64,000 nt of DNA from the NCBI GenBank assembly GCA_030683815.1, contig JAUXPJ010000020.1, positions 232,363 to 296,362 on the forward strand, in the 5' to 3' direction. The notes beneath the pieces are model-generated. The model was not told the origin of the DNA. It was given only the letters and a program-made list of their open reading frames with translations, and ran no database searches. The first letter of the stretch is position 1, and each line of letters begins with the position of its first letter. Made by a program: the position numbers and the translations under genes. Shown here piece after piece: positions 18,769 to 28,900 of this stretch. The stretch comes from Flavobacteriaceae bacterium (lineage in GTDB: Bacteria; Bacteroidota; Bacteroidia; Flavobacteriales; Flavobacteriaceae).

Positions 18769-19560
18769 TTATTCCAGGGAGTAAATATATCCTACCTGAA
18801 ATAATAGCATCCAATCATTATATCTATTTGCAGAATCATCTTTAGCATTTAAACCATCAACCCAATTGGTCATAAAATAATGCCATCTGGCCTCTAAAAA
18901 TAAATCTGCATTTTTACCAATGGAAATTCGAGTTCCTGCATTTAGTGTTATAGAAAATGTTATTCCATTATCATCTCTTACAGCGTCATTGGCTTGCCAT
19001 TTTGGATAAAAAACGGTAATATCTTGTTTCCAATTTCCTAAATCTGATACAACAGTTGGTTTATAAAAGTTAGCTTGAGCCCCTAACCCAACATAGGGAG
19101 AATAATTCCACTTATAATATCTTAAGCCATAATCAACCAGATCTCTATAATAAAATTCTAATTGTGAACCAACATTGATAACAGAAGCGGATCCATGCAT
19201 TGCTCTTAATTGATCAGCCGCATATGTAGTTTGACTAGGATCTACATATTCCCCATAATGTTTTAAATCTGATCTTGCATATGAAAGTTCAGATCGTATT
19301 TTAAAATGTTCACTAAAAAAACTACCGCGACCATACCATTTGTATTTATAATCGGTAAATTGTAAATAATGAATAATTCCAAAACTATTACCAATATTAC
19401 CACCTACATTGCTCATAAAATGATTGCGTTGCCCGTAATCGGTTTGGAATGATGGAGCGCCAATAAAAAACCCTAACTCATGTGAATGTTTTGTTTGAGC
19501 ATTTGAGTTAAAAATAATTAAAACTGCTGATATTAGTATATGTTTTAAGGAATTTTTCAA
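18769..19560 (-). CDS. Outer-membrane beta-barrel protein (THC0290_0291-like)
   Basis: The 263-residue protein has a signal peptide (MKNSLKHILISAVLIIFNSNAQ) and alternating beta-strand sequence rich in aromatic residues, ending in WMLLFQVGYIYSLE. The segment HELGFFIGAPSFQTDYG is like the family named THC0290_0291 in Flavobacteriia; that assignment is from memory. The start is TTG at 19558-19560: no in-frame ATG exists before the signal peptide, and the next Met is residue 49. It lies 24 bp downstream of the Ig-like lipoprotein gene on the same strand. Confidence 0.7.
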   Translation of the reverse strand: MKNSLKHILISAVLIIFNSNAQTKHSHELGFFIGAPSFQTDYGQRNHFMSNVGGNIGNSFGIIHYLQFTDYKYKWYGRGSFFSEHFKIRSELSYARSDLKHYGEYVDPSQTTYAADQLRAMHGSASVINVGSQLEFYYRDLVDYGLRYYKWNYSPYVGLGAQANFYKPTVVSDLGNWKQDITVFYPKWQANDAVRDDNGITFSITLNAGTRISIGKNADLFLEARWHYFMTNWVDGLNAKDDSANRYNDWMLLFQVGYIYSLE

Positions 19561-19584
19561 GCGTTAATCTTTTAAAATACCAAT

Positions 19585-21183
19585 CTAAAGTAATGAAAAA
19601 GTTTCTATTATATCCCAATTTGCACGTACTTCAATAAGTTTTGGATAATATATTATATTTTCGGGCTGGATTTTTTTAAGATAATTTCCTGTATCCCATT
19701 TTTTATTATTGTTTTTATCATCTATAAAACGGATGAGGTATTTTGCAGGAGGAAGAACCTTAAATTCGACACTTTGTTTATTATTTAAAAATACCTGTTC
19801 TACTAACTGACCGGCTTCTGTTAGTAGTTCAACAATTATCGATGGTTTAGCATTGTTTAGATTAATGGTAAGATTGCCATAATTATCTGTTTGACCGGTA
19901 ATAAACTGATAATTTAAAATATTTTTATTACTATTCCCTAATATATCTATAATTGATTTAGGTTGTATTCTCAATTTGTAACCGGTAAACTGTTTTTTCT
20001 CAAAATCAAAAATTACTTCATCTTTTTTTTCCGAAATATGGGCGGTAAAAGGAATTGTAATGGTGTCTTTTTCAAATAATTTAATATTGGAAAGATCAAT
20101 TTTATCTAGTGGTATATTGGATGTCAACTTAAATGGATCTCTCAAATGCAACATTCCGCTTCCAATACTTCCAATTTGAAGTGAATCTTTTTTGGCTTTT
20201 CCAATTTTAACAGTGTATTTTTTTATATAATTTTGATGTGAAACTTCAAAACTTAAGGAGTCAGATCTGATAGGAGAATGCCAATAGTATAAAGTATCTT
20301 TTTTCTTGTCAAAACCGATATGAGATTTAAAATCTTCAGGAGTTTTAGTCAGTAATTGAACCTTCATATCCTCAGGATTTCCTTCAAAACCAAAAATGAG
20401 TTGTCCTTGTTTAAATTCAGTTGGTTGATTTGCTTTAAAAGCATCATATTCTTTATATAATGGAATGTGAAAACTGCTGTCGGTTGGCAGTGTAATTAAA
20501 TGAGGAACAAATCCTATTTTATCACTTTTAGGATTAAAAATAAAATTACTGTTTTTTTCTTTGAGTGCAATCAGCAAATATTTCCCTGCTTTTAGATTAT
20601 TCAAAGAAAATGCAGTGCTGTCTAAAGTACTGGCAATATAATTGGGTTTCTTTCTGTAAATGATAGAATCTTGAAAAGACTCATTGGCATCATATAATAA
20701 AACCACAATATTTTTATCGGTTTTTCGCTCCAAAGCATCAGAAACAGTTCCTTTAAGTGTAAGAGAATCAATGAAATTTCCGGTTGAAAAAACATATTTA
20801 AATCGCTCTAATTTATTTCCTTCATTAAAATCAGTAATACTGTTTCCAAAATCAAAAGTATAAGTGGTATTAGGTTTTAAAGTGTCATTTAATGTCAAAA
20901 TAAACTCTTTACTCGCCCCCATTGGTGTTAGTTGAGGCAAAGTTTTTAATGGAGGAGATACCACTAATTGATTAGCAATATCTTTAAAAAGAACATATTC
21001 ATCAAATTTTAATTTGATTTTATTGGTGTTAAAATTTAAGTTTTTATCAGGAGGATTCATTGAAATTACAATTGGCGGAATGGTGTCTTTTGCCCCGCCG
21101 GTTGGTCTTCCGCGTTTAGCACAATTTTGAAAAAATAATTGTGATGTTGATAAAATCATCAAAAATATTAATAAACGCTTCAT
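19585..21183 (-). CDS. Ig-like (SbsA/Big_5) domain lipoprotein
   Basis: The 532-residue protein starts at ATG 21183 (a GTG three codons earlier is less likely). The signal MKRLLIFLMILSTSQLFFQNCAKRG ends in a lipobox-like FQNC, so Cys is the probable lipid-anchored N-terminus. An SbsA Ig-like domain follows (about residues 35-140: PPIVISMNPPDKNLNF...FDEYVLFKD, ending with TYTFDFGNSITDFNEGN). The C-terminal segment PAKYLIRFIDDKNNNKKWDTG is typical of Bacteroidota surface lipoproteins with this architecture. The role is unknown; location is the outer membrane by inference. Confidence 0.82.
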   Translation of the reverse strand: MKRLLIFLMILSTSQLFFQNCAKRGRPTGGAKDTIPPIVISMNPPDKNLNFNTNKIKLKFDEYVLFKDIANQLVVSPPLKTLPQLTPMGASKEFILTLNDTLKPNTTYTFDFGNSITDFNEGNKLERFKYVFSTGNFIDSLTLKGTVSDALERKTDKNIVVLLYDANESFQDSIIYRKKPNYIASTLDSTAFSLNNLKAGKYLLIALKEKNSNFIFNPKSDKIGFVPHLITLPTDSSFHIPLYKEYDAFKANQPTEFKQGQLIFGFEGNPEDMKVQLLTKTPEDFKSHIGFDKKKDTLYYWHSPIRSDSLSFEVSHQNYIKKYTVKIGKAKKDSLQIGSIGSGMLHLRDPFKLTSNIPLDKIDLSNIKLFEKDTITIPFTAHISEKKDEVIFDFEKKQFTGYKLRIQPKSIIDILGNSNKNILNYQFITGQTDNYGNLTINLNNAKPSIIVELLTEAGQLVEQVFLNNKQSVEFKVLPPAKYLIRFIDDKNNNKKWDTGNYLKKIQPENIIYYPKLIEVRANWDIIETFSLL

Positions 21184-21250
21184 ACTAAACACTTGAATTT
21201 TTTACAAAGAAACGACATTTTTTATTGTGATAGAACAGTTGATTTTTAGA

Positions 21251-21940
21251 TTAATCAGTATAGGCAATTGCAGCAATACTAATCTTTAAGTTTTTGGTTT
21301 TAAGCAATTCTGACGCACATGATTCTAAAGTGGCGCCGGTTGTAATAACGTCATCAACTAAAAGAATGTGTTTGTTTTCTAATATCGTTAAGTTATTTAA
21401 ATGAAACTTACCTTCAAAATCTTGAAAACGTTGTAACCTGCTTTTGATAGTCTGCGATTTTGTTGCCGATGATTTTATTAAAATATCTTCTAAAAAAGGT
21501 ACATTTAATTCACCAGCCAATGTTTTTCCAAAAACAGTAACCTGGTTGTATCCGCGCTTTCGCTCTTTTTTTGGATGCATCGGCACTATGATGACCCAGT
21601 CTAAATGATTAAAACGATGGCTGTTTCTTATCTCTTCTGCCAACATTAAGGCAGTTAGTTCTCCTATTTTTTGCTGATTTTTATATTTTAATTGATGGAT
21701 TAATCGTTGTGCTTTTCCTTTTTTTCTGAAAAACAACAATGATGTAACCGCTTCCAATTTGATTCTTCCGTGAAAAGCTCTTTCAGCAATGTTGTTGGGT
21801 TCTGAACTAAAGTAGGTAAAAGGCAAATCAACTCTGCAAAAAGTGCAGAGTATTTCTTCATTAATCGATAATGGATTTTCACAAATCACGCATAAATCAG
21901 GAAAGAAAATATTGAAAACTTCCTTTAGCAATTTCATCAT
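21251..21940 (-). CDS. ComF family protein (phosphoribosyltransferase-like)
   Basis: The 229-residue protein has an N-terminal zinc-finger-like double CxxC (CVICENPL...CTFC, about residues 17-36) and a C-terminal type I PRTase domain. The PRPP motif is HILLVDDVITTGATLES (about 190-206), and MHPKKERKRGYNQ is characteristic of ComF. ComF proteins are linked to DNA uptake in naturally competent bacteria and may act in nucleotide or DNA handling. Two adjacent ATGs at 21940 and 21937 are possible starts. Confidence 0.9.
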   Translation of the reverse strand: MMKLLKEVFNIFFPDLCVICENPLSINEEILCTFCRVDLPFTYFSSEPNNIAERAFHGRIKLEAVTSLLFFRKKGKAQRLIHQLKYKNQQKIGELTALMLAEEIRNSHRFNHLDWVIIVPMHPKKERKRGYNQVTVFGKTLAGELNVPFLEDILIKSSATKSQTIKSRLQRFQDFEGKFHLNNLTILENKHILLVDDVITTGATLESCASELLKTKNLKISIAAIAYTD

Positions 21941-22027
21941 AAAACTTCTTTTTCTGAATACAATTTTTATTTAAAAATACGTTATAGTATTAAAACAGCT
22001 TTTTAGGAATAAATTATTTCTTAAAAT

Positions 22028-22058
22028 TTTGTTAAAATTCTTTTAAAACGTACTTTTG
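22028..22058 (+). promoter_or_regulatory. Bacteroidetes-type promoter of the coiled-coil membrane gene
   Basis: TTTG at 22028-22031 and TACTTTTG at 22051-22058 are separated by 19 bases, matching TTTG-N19-TAnnTTTG. The ATG is 22 bases downstream. Confidence 0.7.
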
Positions 22059-22080
22059 TAGAATTAATTTTAAAAACATC

Positions 22081-22983
22081 ATGGAAGATAACAAAAATTC
22101 ACAAAACAAAACGATTATTTGGGTATTAGCGGCATTACTAGTCTTATTAGCTGCTTATACTTTCTATAATCACAGCAGTCATGTAGAAACCGAAGAAAAT
22201 TTAACATCTGAAAAAACCAATATTCAGAATGAATTAAATGACATGATTGCCAAGTATGATACAGCTATTGCTGAAAATACGACAATGACAGAAGAGCTTA
22301 AAGCTGAAAGAGAAAAAATTATTCAATTGAGAGATTCAGTTTCAAATTTATCAAATGTTAATCGTAGTATTTTAGCTCGTTACAAAGGAAGATTGACTGA
22401 TATGGAAGCTAAAAACAAACGTTTGTTTTTCTTAACAGATTCTTTAAAAGGAGCCAACGAATTTCTTAGTTTAGAAGTAAAAACTGCTCAACAAAAAATC
22501 GCAGAACAAACGGTTATTAACACAGAATTAGAAGGTCAAAATACTGAATTAACAAGTAAAATTAATATTGGTTCTGTACTTATTGTTAATGAAGTTAAAG
22601 CTACTGCAATGAAACTGCGCAGTAAAGATAAATTATCTGAAACAACCAGTTTTAACAAAACGGATGCTTTTAGAGTAAGTTTTAAAATTGCTGAAAACAG
22701 AATTGCTGCAAAAGGAAACAGAAATGTATACTACGTAATTAAAGATCCTTCCGGCGCAGTAGTTAAAAACGCCGGAACAATTACTGTAGAAAACAGTCAG
22801 GCAGTTGCTTATACTGATAAAACTACAGCCAACTATGACAATAAAGCTCTTGAAGTTATTGCTGTTGTAAATGTTGATAGAACAGCAATGGTACAAGGTA
22901 CTTATACAATTGATGTATATATTGATACCTATTATGTAGGAACCACTACAGTTGATTTAAAAAATTCTTTCCTAGGATTGTAA
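22081..22983 (+). CDS. Membrane-anchored coiled-coil protein, unknown function
   Basis: The 300-residue protein has a short cytoplasmic tail, one transmembrane helix (about residues 13-28, IIWVLAALLVLLAAYTF), a long coiled coil (about 35-170), and a C-terminal beta-rich domain (about 180-300: VNEVKATAMKLRSKDKLSETTSF...). I do not know its function. Such anchored coiled-coil proteins are common in Flavobacteriia. It is monocistronic, with a clear promoter and a strong terminator, which suggests steady expression. Confidence 0.8.
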   Translation: MEDNKNSQNKTIIWVLAALLVLLAAYTFYNHSSHVETEENLTSEKTNIQNELNDMIAKYDTAIAENTTMTEELKAEREKIIQLRDSVSNLSNVNRSILARYKGRLTDMEAKNKRLFFLTDSLKGANEFLSLEVKTAQQKIAEQTVINTELEGQNTELTSKINIGSVLIVNEVKATAMKLRSKDKLSETTSFNKTDAFRVSFKIAENRIAAKGNRNVYYVIKDPSGAVVKNAGTITVENSQAVAYTDKTTANYDNKALEVIAVVNVDRTAMVQGTYTIDVYIDTYYVGTTTVDLKNSFLGL

Positions 22984-23000
22984 AAAACAAATTTCCCCCC

Positions 23001-23036
23001 AAAAAAACAGAAATGATTTCATTTCTGTTTTTTTTT
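23001..23036 (+). terminator. Strong Rho-independent terminator
   Basis: ACAGAAATGA and TCATTTCTGT form a ten-pair stem, extended by A-T pairs to a run of about nine T. It follows the coiled-coil gene by 18 bases and can act in both directions. Confidence 0.88.
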
Positions 23037-23078
23037 GCGAGTAAATCAAAAGAGTTTTTCTATAATCAAATCCTTTAG

Positions 23079-23086
23079 TACTTTTG
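23079..23086 (+). promoter_or_regulatory. -7 promoter box of glyS
   Basis: TACTTTTG matches TAnnTTTG and is 4 bases before the ATG at 23091; a T-rich -33 region lies about 19 bases upstream. The transcript would be almost leaderless. Confidence 0.5.
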
Positions 23087-23090
23087 CGTT

Positions 23091-24638
23091 ATGGCAATAC
23101 AAGAAGAACATTTTAAAAAAGTAATTTCACACGCCAAGGAATATGGTTTTATTTTTCCTTCCAGTGAAATTTATGACGGATTGAGTGCAGTGTACGATTA
23201 TGCTCAAAACGGAGTAGAACTCAAAAATAACATCAGAAATTATTGGTGGAAATCAATGGTGCAAATGCACGATAATATTGTGGGAATCGACGCTGCAATT
23301 CTCATGCATCCAACCACATGGAAAGCTTCCGGCCACGTCGATGCTTTTAACGATCCGCTCATCGATAATAAAGATTCCAAAAAACGCTACAGAGCCGATG
23401 TGTTGATTGAAGATTATGTGGCAAAAATTGAAGATAAAATTGATAAAGAAATTGCAAAAGCCGAAAAACGTTTTGGCGATGCCTTTAATTTAAATGAATT
23501 TATCACCACCAACCAACGCGTGGTAGAATACAATCAAAAGAAAGAAGCAATTCTCAGTCGGATGGCAAAATCTTTGGAAAAAGAAGATTTAGCCGATGTA
23601 AAATCCCTGATTGAAGAATTGGAAATTGTTTGTCCGGTTTCTGGTTCCAAAAATTGGACAGAGGTAAAACAATTTAACCTGATGTTTGGTACCAAAATAG
23701 GTGCATCGGCAGATTCTGCCATGGATTTATATTTACGTCCGGAAACTGCTCAAGGTATTTTTGTCAATTTCTTAAATGTACAGAAATCGGGGAGAATGAA
23801 AATTCCGTTCGGAATCGCACAAACCGGAAAGGCCTTTAGAAATGAAATTGTAGCACGCCAGTTTATTTTCCGTATGCGCGAATTTGAACAGATGGAAATG
23901 CAGTTTTTTGTACGCCCCGGCGAACAAAAAAAATGGTATGAACAGTGGAAAGAAACCCGTTTAGAATGGCATTTATCTTTAGGACTAGGAATTGAAAATT
24001 ATCGTTTTCATGACCACGAAAAATTAGCACATTATGCAGATGCCGCAACGGATATCGAATTTAAATTCCCATTCGGATTTAAAGAATTGGAAGGAATTCA
24101 TTCCCGAACCGATTTCGATTTAAGCAGTCACGAAAAATTCTCCGGCAGAAAATTACAATATTTTGACCCGGAACTCAATGAAAGTTATGTGCCTTATGTA
24201 GTAGAAACTTCCATCGGTTTAGACCGTATGTTTTTAGCGATGTTTTCATCCGCATTACAAGATGAAACCTTGGCAGATGGCTCAGTCAGAACGGTTTTAA
24301 AATTACCATCGGTGTTGGCACCAATTAAAGCAGCTGTTTTACCCTTGGTTAAAAAAGATGGATTGCCGGAAATTGCCAAGGAAATTTTGGAAGATTTAAA
24401 ATGGGATTTCAATGTTGATTATGATGAAAAAGATGCGATTGGAAGAAGATATCGCCGGCAAGATGCTATCGGGACACCGTTTTGTATCACCATTGATCAT
24501 GATACATTGCAGGATAATACAGTTACAATCCGTTTTCGTGATTCTATGGAACAAAAAAGAGCGCCTATTGATTCGTTAAGAGAATTAATTAATGAAGAGG
24601 TTTCGATAAGAAAATGGCTTCAAAAAATGCAATCATAA
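23091..24638 (+). CDS. glyS: Glycyl-tRNA synthetase (dimeric, class II)
   Basis: The 515-residue single-chain enzyme is the eukaryote/archaea/Gram-positive-like alpha2 type. Visible class II motifs include FIFPSSEIYDGLSAVYDYAQNG at the N-terminus, LRPETAQGIFVNFLN, FRNEIVARQFIFRMREFEQMEMQ-type motif 2, and GLDRMFLAM (motif 3). The C-terminal anticodon-binding domain contains IGRRYRRQDAIGTPFCITID. It charges tRNA-Gly. Length and domain order are normal for Bacteroidota. Confidence 0.96.
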   Translation: MAIQEEHFKKVISHAKEYGFIFPSSEIYDGLSAVYDYAQNGVELKNNIRNYWWKSMVQMHDNIVGIDAAILMHPTTWKASGHVDAFNDPLIDNKDSKKRYRADVLIEDYVAKIEDKIDKEIAKAEKRFGDAFNLNEFITTNQRVVEYNQKKEAILSRMAKSLEKEDLADVKSLIEELEIVCPVSGSKNWTEVKQFNLMFGTKIGASADSAMDLYLRPETAQGIFVNFLNVQKSGRMKIPFGIAQTGKAFRNEIVARQFIFRMREFEQMEMQFFVRPGEQKKWYEQWKETRLEWHLSLGLGIENYRFHDHEKLAHYADAATDIEFKFPFGFKELEGIHSRTDFDLSSHEKFSGRKLQYFDPELNESYVPYVVETSIGLDRMFLAMFSSALQDETLADGSVRTVLKLPSVLAPIKAAVLPLVKKDGLPEIAKEILEDLKWDFNVDYDEKDAIGRRYRRQDAIGTPFCITIDHDTLQDNTVTIRFRDSMEQKRAPIDSLRELINEEVSIRKWLQKMQS

Positions 24639-24682
24639 ATGACTTAAAAGAGACTATCTGAAAGTCCTTCGATTTGTCTTTT

Positions 24683-24738
24683 CGAGCGCAGTCGAGAAAT
24701 AAAATGTACTGATTTACCATACATCTCGACTGCGCTCG
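24683..24738. repeat. Long inverted repeat of TCGA type downstream of glyS
   Basis: CGAGCGCAGTCGAGA (24683-24697) and TCTCGACTGCGCTCG (24724-24738) are exact reverse complements of 15 bases with a 26-base loop. The GC-rich arms stand out in AT-rich surroundings. It may serve as the glyS terminator and also looks like a member of the dispersed TCGA repeats of Flavobacteriia. Confidence 0.85.
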
Positions 24739-24900
24739 ATGTGACAATAGTGGTCATATGTAACTTTTTGGGAGCCATTTCTTATTTTTATCTTCCTTAA
24801 AACCAATCAAATGAAACGCTCATGATTAAACATTAAACACACAAGGAGATGATTATTTTGGCGTTCCATCTGACCATTAAAAACAAATAAATATAATCAG

Positions 24901-25356
24901 ATGAAAACAGTTTTTCAAAAATTACAGTTTAAGGGTCAAAATCCGATACTCATTCTTCATCATCCAGAAGAATTTAATCAACATCTTATCAATTTAGCAG
25001 ACATCAAAATAGATACTGATTTGGATGATCAGCAATATAATTTTGTATTGATTTTTGTAATGGATGAGGATCAAATTAAAACAGCAATTCAGCAAATTCA
25101 CCCGCATTTAAAGGAAGATGCAACACTTTGGTTTGCGTATCCGAAGAAATCATCCAAAAAATACCAAGTTAAAATTTCACGCAATATTGGCTGGAAATCG
25201 TTAGGTAATTTTGATTATGAAGTAGTGAGTCAAATTGCGATTGATGAGGATTGGTCTGCTTTACGATTTAGAAAAGCAACTTTGATTAAGTCGTTAAAAC
25301 GAAATCCTAAAATGGCATTGAGCAAAGAAGGGAAAAACAGAACCGCCCAAAATTAA
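24901..25356 (+). CDS. Small conserved protein (DUF3052-like)
   Basis: The 151-residue soluble protein has no signal or membrane segment. The sequence order, an N-terminal ILILHHPEEFNQH, a central IHPHLKEDATLWFAYPKKSSKK and a C-terminal AIDEDWSALRFRKA, resembles the DUF3052 family. The C-terminus is basic (SLKRNPKMALSKEGK). Function is unknown. The gene stands alone after the glyS repeat region. Confidence 0.6.
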   Translation: MKTVFQKLQFKGQNPILILHHPEEFNQHLINLADIKIDTDLDDQQYNFVLIFVMDEDQIKTAIQQIHPHLKEDATLWFAYPKKSSKKYQVKISRNIGWKSLGNFDYEVVSQIAIDEDWSALRFRKATLIKSLKRNPKMALSKEGKNRTAQN

Positions 25357-25419
25357 AAAATGACCCTCCATAGAAGCCATTTTCGCTTGATTGTTTTAAA
25401 ATTACCGCTGACAAAAAAA

Positions 25420-25941
25420 TTAAAAACGGTATCCGATAAAAAGGTCAAATCTTACAATAGCATCAGGAGTATTGTTGCTATTACCTAAAGTTCTTCCAAT
25501 TCCAAATAAGGGTTCAAATACAAAGCCGGAAGAGTTTACCCATTTTCTTCCGAGTGACAGTCCTAATGAAACCACACTGTAGTTTTCATTGTTGCTGTAC
25601 CAATCAAAACTTTCGCCTGTTGAATATTTGGCAAATCCTTCCACAAAAAATCCATAAGCACCATATTCTTTGGTTTCTTGAAAATAAAAACGGGCAAATG
25701 GCGTGATGGAAAAATCTTCTTCAAAATCATTTCCTGTACTGAGATTTACCAAAAGAGAAGCACCGTAGGTAAAATCTTTTGAATTAATATATTCGTAAGT
25801 GCCCTCAAAAATAGGCCCTGCCAATAATTTTATGGCGCCTGCTTTAAGTTCGTGTTTTCGTTCAAAAATGGAAACATCTTTGGTTTGGCTATAAGATACT
25901 GCCGTTAAAAGAAATAAAGAGAATAAAATAATTTTTTTCAT
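25420..25941 (-). CDS. Small outer-membrane beta-barrel protein
   Basis: The 173-residue protein has a signal peptide (MKKIILFSLFLLTAVSYSQ, cleavage after SQ likely) and alternating amphipathic strands such as GTYEYINSKDFTYGASLLVNL. It ends in the aromatic C-terminal strand VRFDLFIGYRF typical of outer-membrane barrels inserted by BamA. Function is unknown. It sits 45 bp downstream of the very large barrel gene on the same strand. Confidence 0.75.
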   Translation of the reverse strand: MKKIILFSLFLLTAVSYSQTKDVSIFERKHELKAGAIKLLAGPIFEGTYEYINSKDFTYGASLLVNLSTGNDFEEDFSITPFARFYFQETKEYGAYGFFVEGFAKYSTGESFDWYSNNENYSVVSLGLSLGRKWVNSSGFVFEPLFGIGRTLGNSNNTPDAIVRFDLFIGYRF

Positions 25942-25986
25942 GATTATTTTTTTAATATCACTCTAATATAAGAAAAATATTGAAAT

Positions 25987-28900
25987 TTAAAAGTTAAGTC
26001 GCAATTGCACACTTCCGGTATGAATTGCTTTAGAATCTTCGCTTTTACGACCCGAATAATGGAGATTTAAATACAAATAATCGGTTAATTTTTGATTGGC
26101 CAACAACAACCAGGTAAAATTGTTGCCTTTTCTCAAACCTTCCAACATTTGATATGCGACTGCTGAATTTTCTACACCTTCAAAATTGTTGTTGATGAAT
26201 TGAAATTCGCTTTTGACACTTTGTCCTTTATCGTTTAAAAATTGAAATGCAACGCACAAAACCTGCTTTTTTAGCGCTTCATTCAATCCGATTTCATTTT
26301 TTTTATGAGCATAAGAATAAAAAAAATCTGCATTAGATTGTTGGTTAATTGTCAACGTCAATTTTGGTTGCAATTCCTTTTCATTCAGTTTAAAATTGCG
26401 CTCTAAAAAGGTTGAAGAAAATCGCTCTTGATTGCCTGTTTTTCCGGCCAATTCAAACAACCAAAAATTATTGAGTCGATGTGTAAATTGCAATTGATGG
26501 GTACTTGTATTATTCGATAAGTCTTCAAAAAGAAATAAAGATTTTTGTTTTCCTTCGGTAAAATGATAAGCGGTTGAATATTTATTTTTACCGCGATTGA
26601 GATAAAAACTGTTTTTAAAGTGATAGGTTAAACCCATTAAATCGGGATGAGAAGTATCAAAAGGATTCCAGTTAAATTGATTGTTGTTTTTTAACTTTTT
26701 ATTTTCGATCAGCAAAAATGACTGATTATAAAAGTGTGACAAAAAACCTTGAAACCCTTTTTTAGCTTGCCATTGAGCCGGATTGAAAGTCAGTGATTGA
26801 CTTATTTTTGCTTGATGTGTGTTTAAATAATATATGTTGGGTAATGCAATTCGCAAGTAAGAAGCCTCATCTTTAAATTTTGCAATTTCAAATTCATTGA
26901 GCTCTTGAATTCCGTTTTGGTTGTAGTCATTCCAAGTAAAATAACCGTTTCCGGGTTCCGTTTTTAGGTAGGTATATTCTTGCTGAGGGACATTTCCGGA
27001 AAGCGTTTCATAAATACTTTGTAATTGAAAAAATCCTTTAAAGAGCTCTTGAGAATATTGTATTTGCGAATTTAATGACTCCTCATTTTTATCATTTAAT
27101 AGATGATTATTTCTGTAATGCACATAAACTGATATTTTAGATTGTTGATTGTTAATTAATTGCGATTTGATGTAATAAGTATCAGCATCATTCACTTTAG
27201 TTAAATTATTGTTTCTGATACTGTCATTTTTGCTTTTAGCATATCCAATTTCAACATATGATTTTTCAGCAGCACCAAATCCTGTATAAATTTTGGATGT
27301 GTTGTACTCAAAACTTTGAGGTGTAAAAGTGTTTGTAACAGTTTCTTTTCTGTGATTTTTTTCAGTTTCGGCAGAAGTTCCAACCCAATAGTTGTTGTGT
27401 TTATATTTTAGATTGCTAAATAATCGTATAAAAGAACCTTTCTCTGAAATAGAATTATAGTCCAAGAAATTATAATCAGTATTTAATTGAAGTTTTTTCC
27501 AATTAAGATTGCTTTGTAAAGAATGTCTTGTACCGTCATAAAATTGAGATCCATAAGTTAATTTTTCAATGCCATAAGATGCGTTACCAAATTGATTATT
27601 CGATAAAGTCAATAATCCTTTTAAAAATTGTTGATTTTGATTAAAAGTTTCTAAATTCCACTCGCGGCTAAATTCGATGGGATTAATTTTTTCTACGGAT
27701 GTAAATTGTTTTTGGACAATTTTATAACTGAGGTTACTTTTCAATTTCCATGATTTATCTATCAATGTTTGGTTCCACTGAAGTTTAGAAGCCAAACCTT
27801 TGTTTTGATTGTCATCGATGGAAGAAAAAAGATTTAAATCGCGATTGCTCAAAGCAACTTCTGCCGATAATTCGGTTTTTTCTGATGGTTTAAAATGACC
27901 ATTTAAAGCGATTATTTCCAATAAATTGGGTGCTTTAAGTTGGATGATGGGTTCGTAATTTCCTAAATTTTGACCAACAAATTCAAATATTTTACCAAAA
28001 GCAATGGTGTTTTTTAAACGATAACTTCCCTTATTGATTCCAACAAAACTAAAATTTACTTGGTATAAAATATCCGAAGAATTGGTAGAAAACTCATAAA
28101 TCTCACCGTTTCCTTGATTGATTTTTCGATATAAAATTTTAGTTTCATCAAAGTTGGAAAGTGTAGCAGAATGAGCTATCATTTTTGACACATCATTTCC
28201 GGCATCAGTCAAAATAAATAATTGTTCCCTATTTAAATCATTTTGTATGGGTTGATTTTTTAAATCACTTTCTCGATAATAATAAGCGCCAATTTGCCAA
28301 TTTTCTTTTTTTAAAGAACTCGTATTGTAGGTAATAAACCGATTGTAATTAAGTTCGTTAAACTGAAATTCTACAGTAATTCTTAAATCGGAATTGATAG
28401 GAAAAGTGGGATTAAACGTAATTTCTGCGGTTTGATAATCGATTGTATAATCGTTTTCAGCACCACTTTTTAGAGGAGAACCGTTGATAAAAATCGTCTC
28501 GCTTCCCGGAACAACGATGATAAAAGATTCTCCTTGATTACCCTTTAACTTGTATGGACCTTGATTTCCGTTTTGTCCTTTAAATTGATTGGAGACAAAT
28601 TTCCCTTGAACAATTGCACCGGAAACGCTCGTTTTTAATGAAGTATTATCTAATTTAAATTGCGTGTTTAATTCAACTCCAGACACTTTTTTATTGAAAT
28701 TCAACAACTCAGTTGAAATATTTTTTATAAAAATATCGCCCGCTTTAAGTTGCCATTGTTTGCTGTCTAATTCAATATATACATTGTCAAATTGTTGTAA
28801 ATTTTGGGTGTAACCATTTTGTTGAATAGGAACGCTGGTGTCAGAAATAGCCGCTTTTAAAGTTATATTTTCTGAAAGTTTTCCTGAGATTTGTAAATCA

